DNA of 64,000 nucleotides from Rahnella sikkimica. Its GTDB lineage: Bacteria > Pseudomonadota > Gammaproteobacteria > Enterobacterales > Enterobacteriaceae. This document shows positions 1 to 8,184 of the stretch, one piece after another. Below the pieces are notes generated by a model that was not told where the DNA came from, did not search any database, and was given only the letters and a program-made list of their open reading frames with translations. The translations under genes and the position numbers were made by a program. The DNA is taken from the NCBI RefSeq assembly GCF_002951615.1, contig NZ_CP019062.1:2108001-2172000 (forward strand). Direction: 5' to 3'. Numbering within the stretch: the stretch's first letter is position 1; the number at the start of each line of letters is the position of its first letter.

Positions 1-732
1 TTCACCGGCGTCGTGTACCAGTTTTTGCGCGGCAAAGACGTCATTGACTTTGATATCAATGCCCGTGACGCTGGTGCCCATGTCCTGATATTGCTGCGCA
101 TCCGCCAGCGGCACCATGCCGAGGCTGTGATCAAGCTGGCCACTGAGTTGTAAAATTCCGGCGACCTGCAAACGGATACGTTTTGGCTGCAACAGTTTCA
201 TTTCAGGGTCACTGTTAGGGATCATCACGGTCACCCAGTCACCCTGTTTTACGCCCACCGCGTCCGCCACGCCTTTGCCGAGGATCAGTTGCTGCTGCCC
301 GGCTTTAAAGTTTTGCCAGGCGTTATTCTGCACAAATTTCGGTGCGGCGCTGACACGCGGTTCGCTCTGCGGATCCACGCCTTTCAGCTGGATAGCACGC
401 AGTTTGGCACCGTGTTCAATCAACCCGTTGAACTGAATGTACGGCGCGGCAGCCACAATACCGGGGACTTTTTCCACGCGGTCGAGGACGCCCTGCCAGT
501 CGTTAAACGGCTGATTCACCGGACGGATTTCACCGTGCGGCACCACTGCCAGCACACGTTCTTTCAGTTCGCGCTCAAAACCGTTCATCGCACTCAGCCC
601 GACGATCAGTACCGCCACGCCCAGCGCGATCCCCAACGTTGAAATCACTGAAATCAGTGACACCATGCCGCTGCGACGACGGCCACGGCTGAACCGCAGA
701 CCAATCAGTAAAGAAAATGGAATGCCTGACAT
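1..732 (-). CDS. lolE: LolE, lipoprotein-releasing ABC transporter permease (partial)
   Basis: This is the N-terminal 244 codons; the rest lies beyond the left edge (E. coli LolE is 414 aa). LolE pairs with LolC in the inner membrane. With LolD they extract outer-membrane lipoproteins and pass them to LolA. The start is an ATG at 732 whose first bases overlap the lolD stop (TAATG), a translational-coupling arrangement. The N-terminus has the family pattern: a short cytoplasmic stretch ending in RGRRRSG, a first membrane segment (about 24-47) and the [13 protein letters not shown] sequence that begins the large periplasmic domain. The gene is last in lolC-lolD-lolE, all leftward. Confidence 0.95.
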   Translation of the reverse strand, partial: MSGIPFSLLIGLRFSRGRRRSGMVSLISVISTLGIALGVAVLIVGLSAMNGFERELKERVLAVVPHGEIRPVNQPFNDWQGVLDRVEKVPGIVAAAPYIQFNGLIEHGAKLRAIQLKGVDPQSEPRVSAAPKFVQNNAWQNFKAGQQQLILGKGVADAVGVKQGDWVTVMIPNSDPEMKLLQPKRIRLQVAGILQLSGQLDHSLGMVPLADAQQYQDMGTSVTGIDIKVNDVFAAQKLVHDAGE

Positions 733-1436
733 TACTTCGCTCCCAGCAACATCGAATCCAGCTGCAGCTTGCCGTCACGCATTTCGAGCTGACGTGTCAG
801 ACGGTTAGCCAGATGCAAATCATGCGTTACCACCAGAAATGCCGTGCCCTGACGTACATTCAGCTCACCCAGCAGTTCAAAAATACTGTCGGCGTTGCGC
901 TGATCCAGGTTACCGGTCGGTTCATCCGCAAGCACCAGAGAAGGATTATTGACCAGCGCACGGGCAATCGCCACACGCTGGCGTTCGCCACCGGAAAGCT
1001 CAGAAGGACGGTGATTGCTGCGATGCTGTAAACCCACGGCTTCCAGCATCGCCATCGCGCGTTCCTGCACTTCCGCAGATTTCTTTTTGCCGATCAGCAG
1101 CGGCATCGCCACGTTTTCCAGCGCGGTGAAATCCGGCAGCAAATGGTGGAACTGATAAATGAAGCCCAGTTCGCGGTTACGCAGTTCTGACTTCGCCGAA
1201 GAAGACATCGCGTTCAGCGACTTCCCTTTGAAAATCACTTCGCCGGACGTCGGAGAATCCAGACCGCCCAGCAAATGCAGCAACGTACTTTTGCCGGAAC
1301 CGGACGTCCCGACAATCGCCATCATCTCGCCCGGCTGCATCGCGAAACTCACGTCGCGCAATACCTCGGTATGCATTTTGCCTTCCTGATAAGTCTTACA
1401 GAGGGTGTCACACTGCAATAATAAAGAATTACTCAT
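732..1436 (-). CDS. lolD: LolD, lipoprotein-releasing ABC transporter ATPase
   Basis: This is the ATP-binding subunit of LolCDE and powers lipoprotein release from the outer leaflet of the inner membrane. It is 234 aa. Visible motifs are Walker A (GTSGSGKST), the signature [13 protein letters not shown], Walker B ([12 protein letters not shown]) and the switch His in VVTHD. An in-frame extension runs upstream to 1520. The start was placed at 1436 because MSNSLLLQC begins the family N-terminus and the gene then overlaps the lolC 3' end by only 8 bases. It is co-transcribed with lolC and lolE. Confidence 0.97.
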   Translation of the reverse strand: MSNSLLLQCDTLCKTYQEGKMHTEVLRDVSFAMQPGEMMAIVGTSGSGKSTLLHLLGGLDSPTSGEVIFKGKSLNAMSSSAKSELRNRELGFIYQFHHLLPDFTALENVAMPLLIGKKKSAEVQERAMAMLEAVGLQHRSNHRPSELSGGERQRVAIARALVNNPSLVLADEPTGNLDQRNADSIFELLGELNVRQGTAFLVVTHDLHLANRLTRQLEMRDGKLQLDSMLLGAK

Positions 1437-2631
1437 AACGTAAAGCCTCTGCGGGGTGGGTGGCAGCAGCGCGCCAGGAAGGGTAAAGCGTTGACAATAA
1501 AGCGATAGCCATCGCCACAATCGCGATGATCACCACCTGAACCGGTTCAATGTCGACAGGTAGCGAACCGCCATCCAGCATCAGACCGAGGGCCGGCATA
1601 ATCGAGTTGAGCTGCGTGGCGAGCAGCACGCCGAGCAAGGCACCAAGCAGTGCGCCGATAACCCCGGCACTCGCGCCCTGCACCATAAACAGCGCCATAA
1701 TCTGACGGCGGCTCAAGCCCTGCGTTTGCAGAATTGCCACTTCCGCCTGTTTCTCCATCACCAGCAAACCCAGTGACGTAATAATGTTAAACGCGGCAAC
1801 GGCAACGATCAGGCTGAGCAGCAAGCCCATCATATTTTTTTCCATGCGTACGGCCTGGAACAGCTCCCCACGGCGCTCGCGCCAGTCTTTCCAGCTGGTA
1901 CCGTCCGGCAGTTTTTGCTGACTCAGGGTATCGACATCCAGCGGTTTATCGAGGAATAAACGCCAGCCGGTCACGTTGCCTTTTGGATATAACATCAGGC
2001 GCGACGCGTCCTGAATGTTCACCAGCATCTGGTAACCATCGACTTCGCTGTTGGCGGAGAATGTCCCGATCACGGTAAACAGACGCTGGCTTGGTACGCG
2101 CCCGACCGGCGTGAACTGGCTGACGCTGGTCACCATCAGACGCAGTTGATCGCCACGACGGACTTTGAGCTGTTGCGCGAGCTGGTCGCCGAGAATGATG
2201 TTGTATTTGCCCGGTTGCAGTTCCTGCTGGGCGACACCAATCAGGTATTTAGCCAGCGGATCTTTCTGGTCAGGATCGACGCCGAGCATAACGCCCACCG
2301 CCACGTTGCCGGGGCTTTGCAGCACCACGTCACCGGTGGTCAGCGGCACGGCGCGGTTCACGCTTTTCAGCGCGGAAACCTGATCGTGCGTGATTTTCTG
2401 CGGGTCGATTGAACCGTTGGGGGCGGTGATCAGCGCCTGAGGCATCAGGCCCAGAATGTTACCTTCCAGATCCTTCTCAAAACCGTTCATCACTGACAAG
2501 ACGGTCACCAATGCCATCACCCCGAGAGTGATGCCAATAGTGGATAACCAGGAAACAAACCGCCCAAAGCGGTCCGAAGCACGCCCGCGCATGTAGCGCA
2601 GGCCTATAAATAACGCGACAGGTTGATACAT
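1429..2631 (-). CDS. lolC: LolC, lipoprotein-releasing ABC transporter permease
   Basis: This 400-aa inner-membrane permease is the partner of LolE and the LolA-recruiting subunit in E. coli. The start at 2631 ([17 protein letters not shown]) matches the E. coli N-terminus; the reading frame stays open upstream to 2709, but that extension is not family-like. It has one N-terminal membrane segment (about 25-48), a large periplasmic domain (about 50-265) and three C-terminal membrane segments. It is first in the lolCDE operon and divergent from mfd, with a 239-bp gap that must hold both promoters. Confidence 0.97.
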   Translation of the reverse strand: MYQPVALFIGLRYMRGRASDRFGRFVSWLSTIGITLGVMALVTVLSVMNGFEKDLEGNILGLMPQALITAPNGSIDPQKITHDQVSALKSVNRAVPLTTGDVVLQSPGNVAVGVMLGVDPDQKDPLAKYLIGVAQQELQPGKYNIILGDQLAQQLKVRRGDQLRLMVTSVSQFTPVGRVPSQRLFTVIGTFSANSEVDGYQMLVNIQDASRLMLYPKGNVTGWRLFLDKPLDVDTLSQQKLPDGTSWKDWRERRGELFQAVRMEKNMMGLLLSLIVAVAAFNIITSLGLLVMEKQAEVAILQTQGLSRRQIMALFMVQGASAGVIGALLGALLGVLLATQLNSIMPALGLMLDGGSLPVDIEPVQVVIIAIVAMAIALLSTLYPSWRAAATHPAEALRYE

Positions 2632-2870
2632 GACTTCCGTTTTAAGTGCTTGGCCGCAAATAAGTGCATGGCGCAGACTAAAGTGATCAAGGATAATAAA
2701 GGCTAGCACCGCTTTATGGAACCACTAACCCAAAGTAATCGGTTTAAGTTTGTGACGCCGTTGACCCTTTTATACAGACAACGGGTTGACCCCGATTACC
2801 TCTGCAAAGCAAGATACGGTCTGCTAATTGGCCTCCGACAGCCGCCAAAAACGAGAACGCAAAACAGCCT

Positions 2871-5800
2871 ATGTCTCAAGATTATCGTTATTCGCTGCCT
2901 GAACGCCCGGGCGATACCCGCCAGTTAGGGCAGCTTACCGGCTCCGCCTGCGCGCTTGAATGCGCCCAAATCAGCGAACGCCACGCGGGCCCGATCCTGC
3001 TGATTGCGCCGGATATGCAAAATGCCCTGCGCCTGCGCGATGAAATTCAACAATTTACCGATCATAAAGTCCTGAGTATTTCGGACTGGGAAACGCTGCC
3101 TTACGACAGTTTCTCGCCGCATCAGGAAATCATTTCGTCGCGTCTTTCCAGCTTGTACCAGCTTCCGACTATGGAACGCGGCATTATCATTCTGCCGGTG
3201 AATACGCTGATGCAGCGGGTTTGTCCGCATGAATTCCTGCACGGCCATGCGCTGGTCATGAAAAAAGGCCAGCAGCTTTCGCGCGATAAACTGCGGTCAC
3301 AGCTGGAACAGGCCGGTTACCGCAGCGTCGATCAGGTGATGGAACACGGTGAATTTGCCACCCGTGGTGCCCTGCTCGACTTGTACCCGATGGGCAGCGA
3401 AGAGCCGTACCGCATCGATTTCTTCGACGATGAAATCGACAGCCTGCGCATTTTTGACGTGGACACGCAGCGCACGCTGACGGAAGTCGACCACATTAAT
3501 CTGCTGCCCGCGCACGAATTCCCGACCGACAAAAATGCCATCGAACTGTTCCGCAGCCAGTGGCGCGAGAAATTCGAGGTGCGTCGCGACGCCGAGCACG
3601 TTTACCAGCAGGTCAGCAAAGGCACGTTCCCTGCGGGTATCGAATACTGGCAGCCGCTGTTTTTCAGCCAGCCGCTGACCACGCTGTTCAGCTATTTGCC
3701 GGAAAACACGCTGGTGCTCAATACCGGCGATCTGGAAGCCGCAGCCGAGCGTTTCTGGCAGGATACCTGCCAGCGTTACGAAAGCCGTCGCGTGGATCCG
3801 ATGCGTCCGCTGCTCGAACCGGAAAATCTCTGGTTGCGCGTTGATGCGCTGCACGCCGAACTCAAAGCCTGGCCGCGCGTCCAGTTGCGTACCGATTCGC
3901 TGCCGAAGAAAGCCGCCAACACCAACCTGAGCTACGAAAAACTGCCAGATTTATCCGTTCAGCCGCAAAACAAAGCGCCGATGGATAACCTGCGCCGGTT
4001 CAATGAATCGTTCGCGGGCAGTCTGGTGTTCTCGGTGGAAAGTGAAGGCCGCCGCGAAACGCTGCAAGATTTACTGGCACGCATCAAGCTGATGCCGACG
4101 CTGATTACCCGCATTGAAGACGCCGAAACCACCGGTCGCTACATCATGATCGGGGCGTGTGAACGCGGTTTTCTTGATGCGGATAAACAGCTGGCGCTGA
4201 TTTGTGAAAGTGATTTGCTCGGTGAGCGCGTGGCGCGTCGTCGTCAGGACAACCGACGCTCGATTAACACCGACACGCTGATCCGCAACCTTGCCGAACT
4301 GCGCCCCGGTCAGCCGGTGGTTCACGTCGAGCACGGCGTGGGCCGCTATCTTGGCCTGACCACGCTGGAAACCGGCGGCATTACCGCTGAATACCTGGTT
4401 CTGACCTACGCCGGTGAAGACAAACTGTACGTTCCGGTGTCTTCCCTGCATCTGATCAGCCGTTACGCCGGTGGCGCGGATGAAAGTGCGCCGCTGCATA
4501 AACTGGGCGGTGAAGCCTGGTCGAAAGCCCGTCAGAAAGCCGCTGAGAAAGTGCGCGACGTAGCGGCTGAGCTGCTGGATATCTACGCCCAGCGCGAAGC
4601 CAAAACCGGTTTTGCCTTCAAACATGATAAAGAGCAATACCAGTTGTTCTGTCAGGCGTTTCCGTTTGAAACCACACCAGATCAGGCGCAGGCCATCAAC
4701 GCCGTTCTCACGGATATGACGCAGCCGCTGGCGATGGATCGTCTGGTGTGCGGTGATGTGGGCTTTGGTAAAACCGAAGTGGCAATGCGCGCGGCCTTCC
4801 TCGCGGTCTCGAACAACAAACAGGTCGCGGTTCTGGTGCCCACCACGCTGCTGGCGCAACAGCATTTCGATAACTTCCGCGACCGCTTCGCCAGCTGGCC
4901 AGTGCGCATTGAAATGATGTCCCGTTTCCGCAGCGCCAAAGAACAAAATGTGGTGCTTGCCGATGCCGTAGAAGGCAAAGTCGACATCATTATCGGTACG
5001 CATAAATTGCTGCAAACCGATTTGCGCTGGAAAGACCTCGGCCTGCTGATTGTCGATGAAGAACACCGCTTCGGCGTGCGTCATAAAGAGCGTATCAAGG
5101 CGATGCGCGCGGACGTCGATATTCTGACCCTGACCGCCACGCCGATTCCGCGCACGCTGAATATGGCGATGAGCGGGATGCGAGATTTGTCGATTATTGC
5201 CACACCACCGGCGCGCCGTATGGCGGTCAAAACCTTCGTGCGTGAGTACGACAGTCTGGTCATTCGGGAAGCCATCCTGCGTGAAATTCTGCGCGGCGGG
5301 CAGGTTTACTACTTATTTAACGATGTTGAAAATATCGAAAAAGCCACGCAACGTCTGGCGGAGCTGGTGCCGGAAGCACGTATTGCCATCGGCCACGGCC
5401 AGATGCGCGAACGCGACCTCGAACGCGTGATGAATGATTTCCACCATCAGCGTTTCAACGTGCTGGTGTGTACCACAATCATTGAAACCGGTATCGATAT
5501 TCCGACGGCGAACACCATCATTATTGAGCGCGCAGACCACTTCGGGCTGGCGCAGTTGCATCAGTTGCGTGGCCGCGTCGGGCGTTCGCATCATCAGGCG
5601 TATGCCTATTTGCTGACGCCGCCGCCCAAAGCGATGTCAACGGATGCGCATAAACGCCTGGAAGCCATCGCGTCGCTCGAAGATCTGGGTGCCGGTTTCG
5701 CGCTGGCAACGCACGACCTGGAAATCCGCGGTGCCGGTGAACTGCTCGGCGAAGGCCAGAGCGGGCAGATGACCAGTATCGGCTTCTCGCTGTACATGGA

Positions 5801-6314
5801 ACTGCTGGAAAACGCCGTCGAAGCCCTGAAAGAAGGCCGCGAGCCGTCGCTGGAAGATCTGACCACCAGCCAGACCGAAGTGGAAATGCGCATGCCTGCG
5901 CTGTTGCCGGAAGATTTCATTCCTGACGTCAACACGCGTCTGTCGCTGTACAAGCGTATCGCCAGTGCCAAAACCGAAGGCGAGCTGGATGAACTGCGCG
6001 TCGAGCTGATTGACCGTTTCGGCACGCTGCCGGACGCTGCGCGTAATCTGTTGCAGATTGCCGTGCTGCGCCTGAACGCGAAAACGCTGGGCATCAAACG
6101 TATTGAAGGCAACGAGCGTGGCGGATTCATTGAGTTTGGCGATAAAAACCGCGTGGATCCGGGCTTCCTGATTGGCCTTCTGCAGAAACAGCCACAGGTT
6201 TATCGTCTTGATGGTCCGACCAAACTGAAGTTTATGCTCGATCTCACTGACCGGCCAAAACGCCTGAAGTTTGTCGGCGACATGCTCGGGGAGTTTGCAG
6301 AGCATTTGATCTGA
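2871..6314 (+). CDS. mfd: Mfd, transcription-repair coupling factor
   Basis: This 1147-aa protein displaces RNA polymerase stalled at DNA lesions and recruits UvrA for transcription-coupled repair. The UvrB-like N-terminal module occupies about residues 1-340, followed by the RNA-polymerase-interacting domain (about 470-545). The superfamily 2 translocase has Walker A GDVGFGKTE near 625 and the DEEH box near 725, then the TRG motif region and the C-terminal D7 inhibitory domain. Length matches E. coli Mfd (1148 aa). The ATG at 2871 gives the expected N-terminus. The neighbour lolC is divergent, as in E. coli. A strong shared terminator follows the stop. Confidence 0.98.
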   Translation: MSQDYRYSLPERPGDTRQLGQLTGSACALECAQISERHAGPILLIAPDMQNALRLRDEIQQFTDHKVLSISDWETLPYDSFSPHQEIISSRLSSLYQLPTMERGIIILPVNTLMQRVCPHEFLHGHALVMKKGQQLSRDKLRSQLEQAGYRSVDQVMEHGEFATRGALLDLYPMGSEEPYRIDFFDDEIDSLRIFDVDTQRTLTEVDHINLLPAHEFPTDKNAIELFRSQWREKFEVRRDAEHVYQQVSKGTFPAGIEYWQPLFFSQPLTTLFSYLPENTLVLNTGDLEAAAERFWQDTCQRYESRRVDPMRPLLEPENLWLRVDALHAELKAWPRVQLRTDSLPKKAANTNLSYEKLPDLSVQPQNKAPMDNLRRFNESFAGSLVFSVESEGRRETLQDLLARIKLMPTLITRIEDAETTGRYIMIGACERGFLDADKQLALICESDLLGERVARRRQDNRRSINTDTLIRNLAELRPGQPVVHVEHGVGRYLGLTTLETGGITAEYLVLTYAGEDKLYVPVSSLHLISRYAGGADESAPLHKLGGEAWSKARQKAAEKVRDVAAELLDIYAQREAKTGFAFKHDKEQYQLFCQAFPFETTPDQAQAINAVLTDMTQPLAMDRLVCGDVGFGKTEVAMRAAFLAVSNNKQVAVLVPTTLLAQQHFDNFRDRFASWPVRIEMMSRFRSAKEQNVVLADAVEGKVDIIIGTHKLLQTDLRWKDLGLLIVDEEHRFGVRHKERIKAMRADVDILTLTATPIPRTLNMAMSGMRDLSIIATPPARRMAVKTFVREYDSLVIREAILREILRGGQVYYLFNDVENIEKATQRLAELVPEARIAIGHGQMRERDLERVMNDFHHQRFNVLVCTTIIETGIDIPTANTIIIERADHFGLAQLHQLRGRVGRSHHQAYAYLLTPPPKAMSTDAHKRLEAIASLEDLGAGFALATHDLEIRGAGELLGEGQSGQMTSIGFSLYMELLENAVEALKEGREPSLEDLTTSQTEVEMRMPALLPEDFIPDVNTRLSLYKRIASAKTEGELDELRVELIDRFGTLPDAARNLLQIAVLRLNAKTLGIKRIEGNERGGFIEFGDKNRVDPGFLIGLLQKQPQVYRLDGPTKLKFMLDLTDRPKRLKFVGDMLGEFAEHLI

Positions 6315-6332
6315 CGACTATCGTCATATAAT

Positions 6333-6373
6333 AAAAAAAGCCCGGTGAATATCCCCTTCACCGGGCTTTTTTT
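6333..6373. terminator. Bidirectional rho-independent terminator, mfd / cytochrome c
   Basis: A 17-bp perfect inverted repeat (6333-6349 with 6357-6373) has a GCCCGGTGAA core, a 7-nt loop, and A and T runs on the two flanks. It can therefore end transcription of mfd rightward and of the convergent molybdenum hydroxylase operon leftward. Confidence 0.93.
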
Positions 6374-6394
6374 ATGTTTTGACAGCGCGTTATA

Positions 6395-7636
6395 TTACGG
6401 TTTACGCAGCGCTTTTACCTGCTCTGGCGTGATATCGCCCGGCAATCCGCCGAACGTTACGCGCAGGTAGTTCACCATTTCGGCAATCTGCGCGTCGTTC
6501 AGCCGTTCCGCAAAGCCCGGCATTGATTGCATGCTTTCGCCATTCGGGAATTCCTGCGCCGGTAAGCCTTCCAGCACGGAAACAATCAGGTTACGGCCAT
6601 CAGGCTGACGCAGCGTTGCGTTGTTTTGCATCGCCACAGCAACGTGCGGTTTGCCGGAGCCGTCAGCCATATGGCAGCCGGAACACTGATCCAGATAGGT
6701 GATCCGTCCGGCGTTATTGCCGCCCTGCCCGATAGCCACCGGGACAGCCGCGGGCGGTTTATCGCCCAGCAGATAAGTCACGATCGCGCGGTGATCGTCT
6801 TCGGTGAGATGACGGGTGCTGAGATCGACCACTTTATGCATTTCATCAAACGCCGATCCCTGCGGGGCGATGCCTGTGGCGAGAAAACGGCTGAGATCTG
6901 CGGGGTTCCAACCACGCTGCGCCAGTGCCTGCGGGGTGATATCCGGCGCAGTGATCCGCCCCAGCGTTCCGCCTTTCAGATTGTTATCAGTATGCATCTG
7001 CCCCAGCGCGCCGCGTGGCGTATGACATTCGCCGCAGTGGCCGAGCACGTCCGTCAGATATTGCCCGCGCTGCCAGTCAGCAGAATTACCTTGCGAACTG
7101 GCTGGGATCGGATCGGCGGTACGGAACAACAGATTCCAGCCGATCATCGCCATGCGCTGGTTGAACGGGAACGGCATTTCGTTTTCCGGTACCGGCTGAT
7201 TCACCGCCGGACGCGTCATCAGAAATGCGTACATGTCGTCAGAATCCTTGCGGGTCACGCCTTTATACGAGGTGTAAGGCATCGCCGGATACAGATGACG
7301 TCCGCCCGGCGCAACGCCTTGGGTCAGCGCCAGATAGAAATCATCCGACGTCCAGCGGCCGATGCCATCGTCTGCGGACGGCGTCAGGTTGCTGCCAAAG
7401 ATTTTGCCGAAAGGCGTTTCCAGCGGATACCCGCCCGCCAGCGGTGCGCCGCCGGACGCGGTATGGCACGCGGCGCAATCGGACGCCTGAACCAGATAAC
7501 GACCACGTTCGATCTGTGCCGTGTCCACCGTAACTTTTTGCACCGGTGCATCCAGCGTGCGGTTTTCACGCCACCAGAGCACCGCCACGACGATAATAAT
7601 CACCGCCAGCAGCAGGAGAAAAAGACGTTTTTTCAT
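6395..7636 (-). CDS. Tri-haem cytochrome c subunit of a molybdenum hydroxylase
   Basis: This roughly 413-aa membrane-anchored cytochrome carries three CXXCH haem-binding motifs (CAACH near residue 55, then CGECH and CSGCH). An N-terminal hydrophobic anchor (residues 4-22) precedes the periplasmic part. Its architecture resembles the cytochrome subunits of alcohol, gluconate and aldehyde dehydrogenases. It probably carries electrons from the Mo/Fe-S subunits to the quinone pool or terminal oxidases. The ATG at 7636 overlaps the stop of the 2Fe-2S gene; a GTG one codon earlier (7639) is also possible. It is third in the operon. The physiological substrate cannot be told from sequence. Confidence 0.9.
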   Translation of the reverse strand: MKKRLFLLLLAVIIIVVAVLWWRENRTLDAPVQKVTVDTAQIERGRYLVQASDCAACHTASGGAPLAGGYPLETPFGKIFGSNLTPSADDGIGRWTSDDFYLALTQGVAPGGRHLYPAMPYTSYKGVTRKDSDDMYAFLMTRPAVNQPVPENEMPFPFNQRMAMIGWNLLFRTADPIPASSQGNSADWQRGQYLTDVLGHCGECHTPRGALGQMHTDNNLKGGTLGRITAPDITPQALAQRGWNPADLSRFLATGIAPQGSAFDEMHKVVDLSTRHLTEDDHRAIVTYLLGDKPPAAVPVAIGQGGNNAGRITYLDQCSGCHMADGSGKPHVAVAMQNNATLRQPDGRNLIVSVLEGLPAQEFPNGESMQSMPGFAERLNDAQIAEMVNYLRVTFGGLPGDITPEQVKALRKP

Positions 7637-8184
7637 CACGCGTGCTCCCGGATCAGGCCTGGTGTTTTCATCACGACATCACGCACCGCTTCGTAATACC
7701 GCACATAACCGGTGCAGCGGCAGATGTGATTTTCCAGCGCCGCTTCAATCGCCCCTTCCAGCTCATTCAGTGCGATTGGATTTTTTTCCAGACGCTCAAG
7801 CAGCAACGTTGCCGCATTCACAAAGCCCGGCGTACAGTAACCGCACTGGAAACTGTAATGCTCCAAAAACGCCTGCTGAACCGGCGACAGCGTGACGTCG
7901 CCTTTGTCATCGGTTTTAGCGTGGCCTTCGACGGTACGCACTTTTTTGCCGTTAAAGAAATGTGCGCCGGTAATGCAGGTGCGCACTTCTTCGCTGGTGC
8001 CGCTTTCATGGTCGACAATCGCCACGCAGGCGTGACAAATCCCCTGCCCGCAGCCAAGACGAGAACCGGTCAGCGCCACGTATTCGTGAAGAAAATCGAT
8101 CATCATCAGGCCTTCAGGAACGTCCAGCGGGCCGTAATGTTGATTGTTGATAGTCAGCGCTAAAGGCTGCGTTTTGATGCTCAT
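7636..8184 (-). CDS. 2Fe-2S subunit of a molybdenum hydroxylase (IorA/PaoA-like)
   Basis: This 182-aa small subunit of a xanthine-dehydrogenase-family enzyme passes electrons from the molybdenum centre. All eight cluster ligands are visible. Cys45, 50, 53 and 70 form the plant-ferredoxin-type cluster (GCGQGICHAC). Cys114, 117, 155 and 157 form the second cluster (CGYCTPG and CRCTGY). There is no signal peptide; such subunits usually cross the membrane together with a Tat-signal large subunit. The start overlaps the large-subunit stop by 4 bases (ATGA), and its own stop overlaps the cytochrome start, so the three genes look tightly coupled. Confidence 0.94.
   Translation of the reverse strand: MSIKTQPLALTINNQHYGPLDVPEGLMMIDFLHEYVALTGSRLGCGQGICHACVAIVDHESGTSEEVRTCITGAHFFNGKKVRTVEGHAKTDDKGDVTLSPVQQAFLEHYSFQCGYCTPGFVNAATLLLERLEKNPIALNELEGAIEAALENHICRCTGYVRYYEAVRDVVMKTPGLIREHA

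Noticed and set aside
4071..5084. 337-aa open frame antisense to mfd
   Set aside because: It lies entirely inside a highly conserved gene, in a G+C-rich antisense frame, with no ribosome binding site or family motif.
6626..7696. 356-aa open frame antisense to the cytochrome c gene
   Set aside because: It is a shadow of the tri-haem cytochrome; the real frame has three CXXCH motifs and an operon context.
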